From contig NZ_CP149798.1 in assembly GCF_037940415.1 (NCBI RefSeq), positions 6,977,001-7,041,000 on the forward strand: a stretch of DNA of 64,000 nt, in the 5' to 3' direction. Under the pieces are notes generated by a model that was given only the letters and a program-made list of their open reading frames with translations, ran no database searches and was not told where the DNA came from. Position 1 is the stretch's first letter. Each line of letters opens with the position of its first letter. This document shows positions 62,683 through 64,000 of this stretch, one piece after another. This DNA is from Streptomyces sp. f51 (GTDB lineage Bacteria; Actinomycetota; Actinomycetes; Streptomycetales; Streptomycetaceae). The translations under genes were made by a program, and so were the position numbers.

Positions 62683-63157
62683 TCCGCTCCTACTCTCCAG
62701 TATGACTCGGGAGTAACTAACGGGCGTCGTACGGGACTTCGACGTCCGTCCCTGCCGAGCACGGACACAAGACGGCGGCACGGAACAACGGGAGACAGAG
62801 CCGGACGGCGAAGCCGCAGCCACGAGCCCTCGGGCTCCGCCGAACAGAACCCTCACACCGCACCGCCTCGCCCGGCGTCGTACGACGCGCGGGTCGATGC
62901 CGTACCACGCGCTGCCCGGCCGACGGCGCGCGGACGGCGCCTTCGTCCTGTCCATCTCCGCGACGCGGCCAGGCGTGGTCCCGCCCTGCCCGCGTCCGGA
63001 TCCGAGTGCCGCCCTCCCCCCTCACCGGCCCGGAACGTCACCGGCTGTCCCGCGCCGGTGGCCCGGCCGGCTCCCCGGCCGGAACCGGGCGTCACGCCAT
63101 TGACGCCCCCGGCCGCCCGCACGACCCCCACGTCTTGACGAAGCAGGAGTGAGCCGC

Positions 63158-64000
63158 ATGCAACGACCCCACGGCACCCGTGTGCCACGAACGACGTCAG
63201 GCCGACGCCTTCGCGCACAGCAGTTCCCGCCCGCCACGAGCCACGCAACGAGTCACGCCACGAGCCAGTCCGCCAACCCGAGCCCCCGGACCGCCGCACG
63301 GAACGGCGGCCGGCTCCTGGCCACCGCCATCGCGGTCCTCGCCTGTCTGAGCGTCCAGGCGATCCCCGCGGCGAGCACGGACGCGGTGGTGTCCCGCGGC
63401 GTGACCATCCCCGCGTTCTACACCCCGCCCACGAGCCTCCCCGCGGCCAACGGCGCCCTGATCCGCAGCGAACCCCTCCCGCTCGCGCTCAGTCTGCCCG
63501 GCCTCGACGGTCCGCTCCCCGGCACCGCGACCCGCCTGATGTACAAGTCGACCGACTCCAACGGGCTTCCCGTCGCCGTGACCGGCGCCTACATCGAGCC
63601 CTCGGCCGACTGGAAGGGCGACGGTCCGCGCCCCCTCGTGGCCGTGGCCCCCGGCACCATGGGCCAGGGCGACCAGTGCGCCGCCTCCATGGGCCTTCAG
63701 CACCCGATCACCCTCAACGGCCAGACGGTCTCGGTCGGTTACGAGGACCTCGCGATCTACCGGCTCCTGTCCTCCGGCGCGGCGGTGGTCCTCACCGACT
63801 ACGCCGGGCTCGGCGCGACCGACCGGCTCCACACGTACGTCAACCGCCTCGACGGCGGTCACGCGCTGCTCGACGCCGTCCGCGCGGCCCGCGGGCTGAC
63901 CGCAGCGTCGGTCACCTCCGCCTCGCCCGTCGGCCTCTTCGGCTACAGCCAGGGCGGCGGCGCCAGCGCCTCTGCCGCCGAACTCCAGCCCACCTACGCC
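63158..64000 (+). CDS. Secretory lipase family protein, cut by window end
   Basis: The first 281 residues of a secreted lipase (LIP/secretory-lipase family). A long N-terminal stretch with a small ATSHATSHATS repeat precedes a signal-like hydrophobic segment at about 52-72 (LLATAIAVLACLSVQAIPAA). The alpha/beta-hydrolase fold follows: LVAVAPGTMGQGDQCA, VLTDYAGLGATD and the nucleophile elbow GLFGYSQGGGAS with Ser. The acid and His are beyond the window. ATG 63158 is preceded by GCAGGAG. Substrate is likely lipid esters outside the cell. Confidence 0.85.
   Translation, partial: MQRPHGTRVPRTTSGRRLRAQQFPPATSHATSHATSQSANPSPRTAARNGGRLLATAIAVLACLSVQAIPAASTDAVVSRGVTIPAFYTPPTSLPAANGALIRSEPLPLALSLPGLDGPLPGTATRLMYKSTDSNGLPVAVTGAYIEPSADWKGDGPRPLVAVAPGTMGQGDQCAASMGLQHPITLNGQTVSVGYEDLAIYRLLSSGAAVVLTDYAGLGATDRLHTYVNRLDGGHALLDAVRAARGLTAASVTSASPVGLFGYSQGGGASASAAELQPTYA

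Larger units (their letters stand above)
62469..63157. other. Divergent intergenic region, chitinase to lipase
   Basis: 689 bp. Near the chitinase it holds two DasR-type boxes (62533-62566). Further on are the 15-bp palindrome at 62668-62682 and an imperfect stem TACTCTC / GGGAGTA at 62691-62715. The remainder, to 63140, is GC-rich with no supported gene. GCAGGAG near 63143 is the lipase ribosome site. Confidence 0.6.

Noticed and set aside
62677..63138. Open frame upstream of the lipase gene
   Set aside because: Arg/Pro-rich composition without family pattern, and no ribosome site; typical of noncoding GC-rich DNA.

Overview
The window is very GC-rich with strong third-position GC bias, GTG starts, tightly overlapping operons, a gas-vesicle cluster, many secreted hydrolases and almost no TTA leucine codons. 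These features point to a Streptomyces chromosome; the gene mix (secreted enzymes, stress genes, one insertion sequence) suits an arm-proximal region. I count about 63 genes, almost all intact. No rRNA, tRNA or CRISPR array is visible.

Layout. 1-6.7 kb: galactoside-use operon (sugar-binding lipoprotein, two permeases, GH36 alpha-galactosidase, GH42 beta-galactosidase), all translationally coupled. 6.7-8.4 kb: secreted phosphodiesterase. 8.5-14.6 kb: gas-vesicle operon gvpO-A-F-G-J-L-S-K on the minus strand, with two divergent genes for extremely charged proteins, one tripartite with acidic and histone-like tails and one SRPBCC. 14.7-15.9 kb: small stress-type genes (DUF5709, CsbD). 16.2-17.7 kb: MFS drug exporter. 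18.2-23.5 kb: secreted M4 metalloprotease with a TTA codon, and a secreted double-CBM32 beta-helix protein. 23.6-26.4 kb: small conserved gene, Ppx/GppA phosphatase, RsbW-like ATPase, OsmC peroxidase. 26.5-30.5 kb: response regulator, histidine kinase and ABC-2 exporter. 30.8-34.6 kb: TetR, LmeA-like and MMPL genes sharing repeated operator-like sites. 34.8-40.4 kb: SpoIIE-type phosphatase, MASE1 membrane sensor, phosphoglucomutase, DUF5990, quinone oxidoreductase. 40.4-41.7 kb: an IS5-family element that carries an Imm1 immunity gene. 41.7-45.7 kb: monooxygenase-fold protein and a three-gene membrane-lipid operon. 45.8-50.9 kb: frameshifted lamin-tail protein, three small proteins, a tendamistat-type alpha-amylase inhibitor behind TTGCA repeats, and a Ser/Thr kinase pair. 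51-57.3 kb: aldo/keto reductase, flavodoxin, PucR regulator, a TetR divergent from an FBP zinc-finger gene, a coiled-coil winged-helix protein and a second RsbW-like ATPase. 57.3-64 kb: a 17-bp minisatellite, membrane protein, GH15 enzyme, SCP2-type protein, GH18 chitinase behind two DasR-like sites, and a lipase cut by the window end.

The common theme is extracellular polymer use (galactosides, protein, chitin, starch) plus stress and envelope control. The most unusual items are the Imm1-carrying insertion sequence, the charge-segmented protein beside the gas-vesicle operon, the amylase inhibitor with its repeat-rich leader, and several perfect operator palindromes tied to identifiable regulators.
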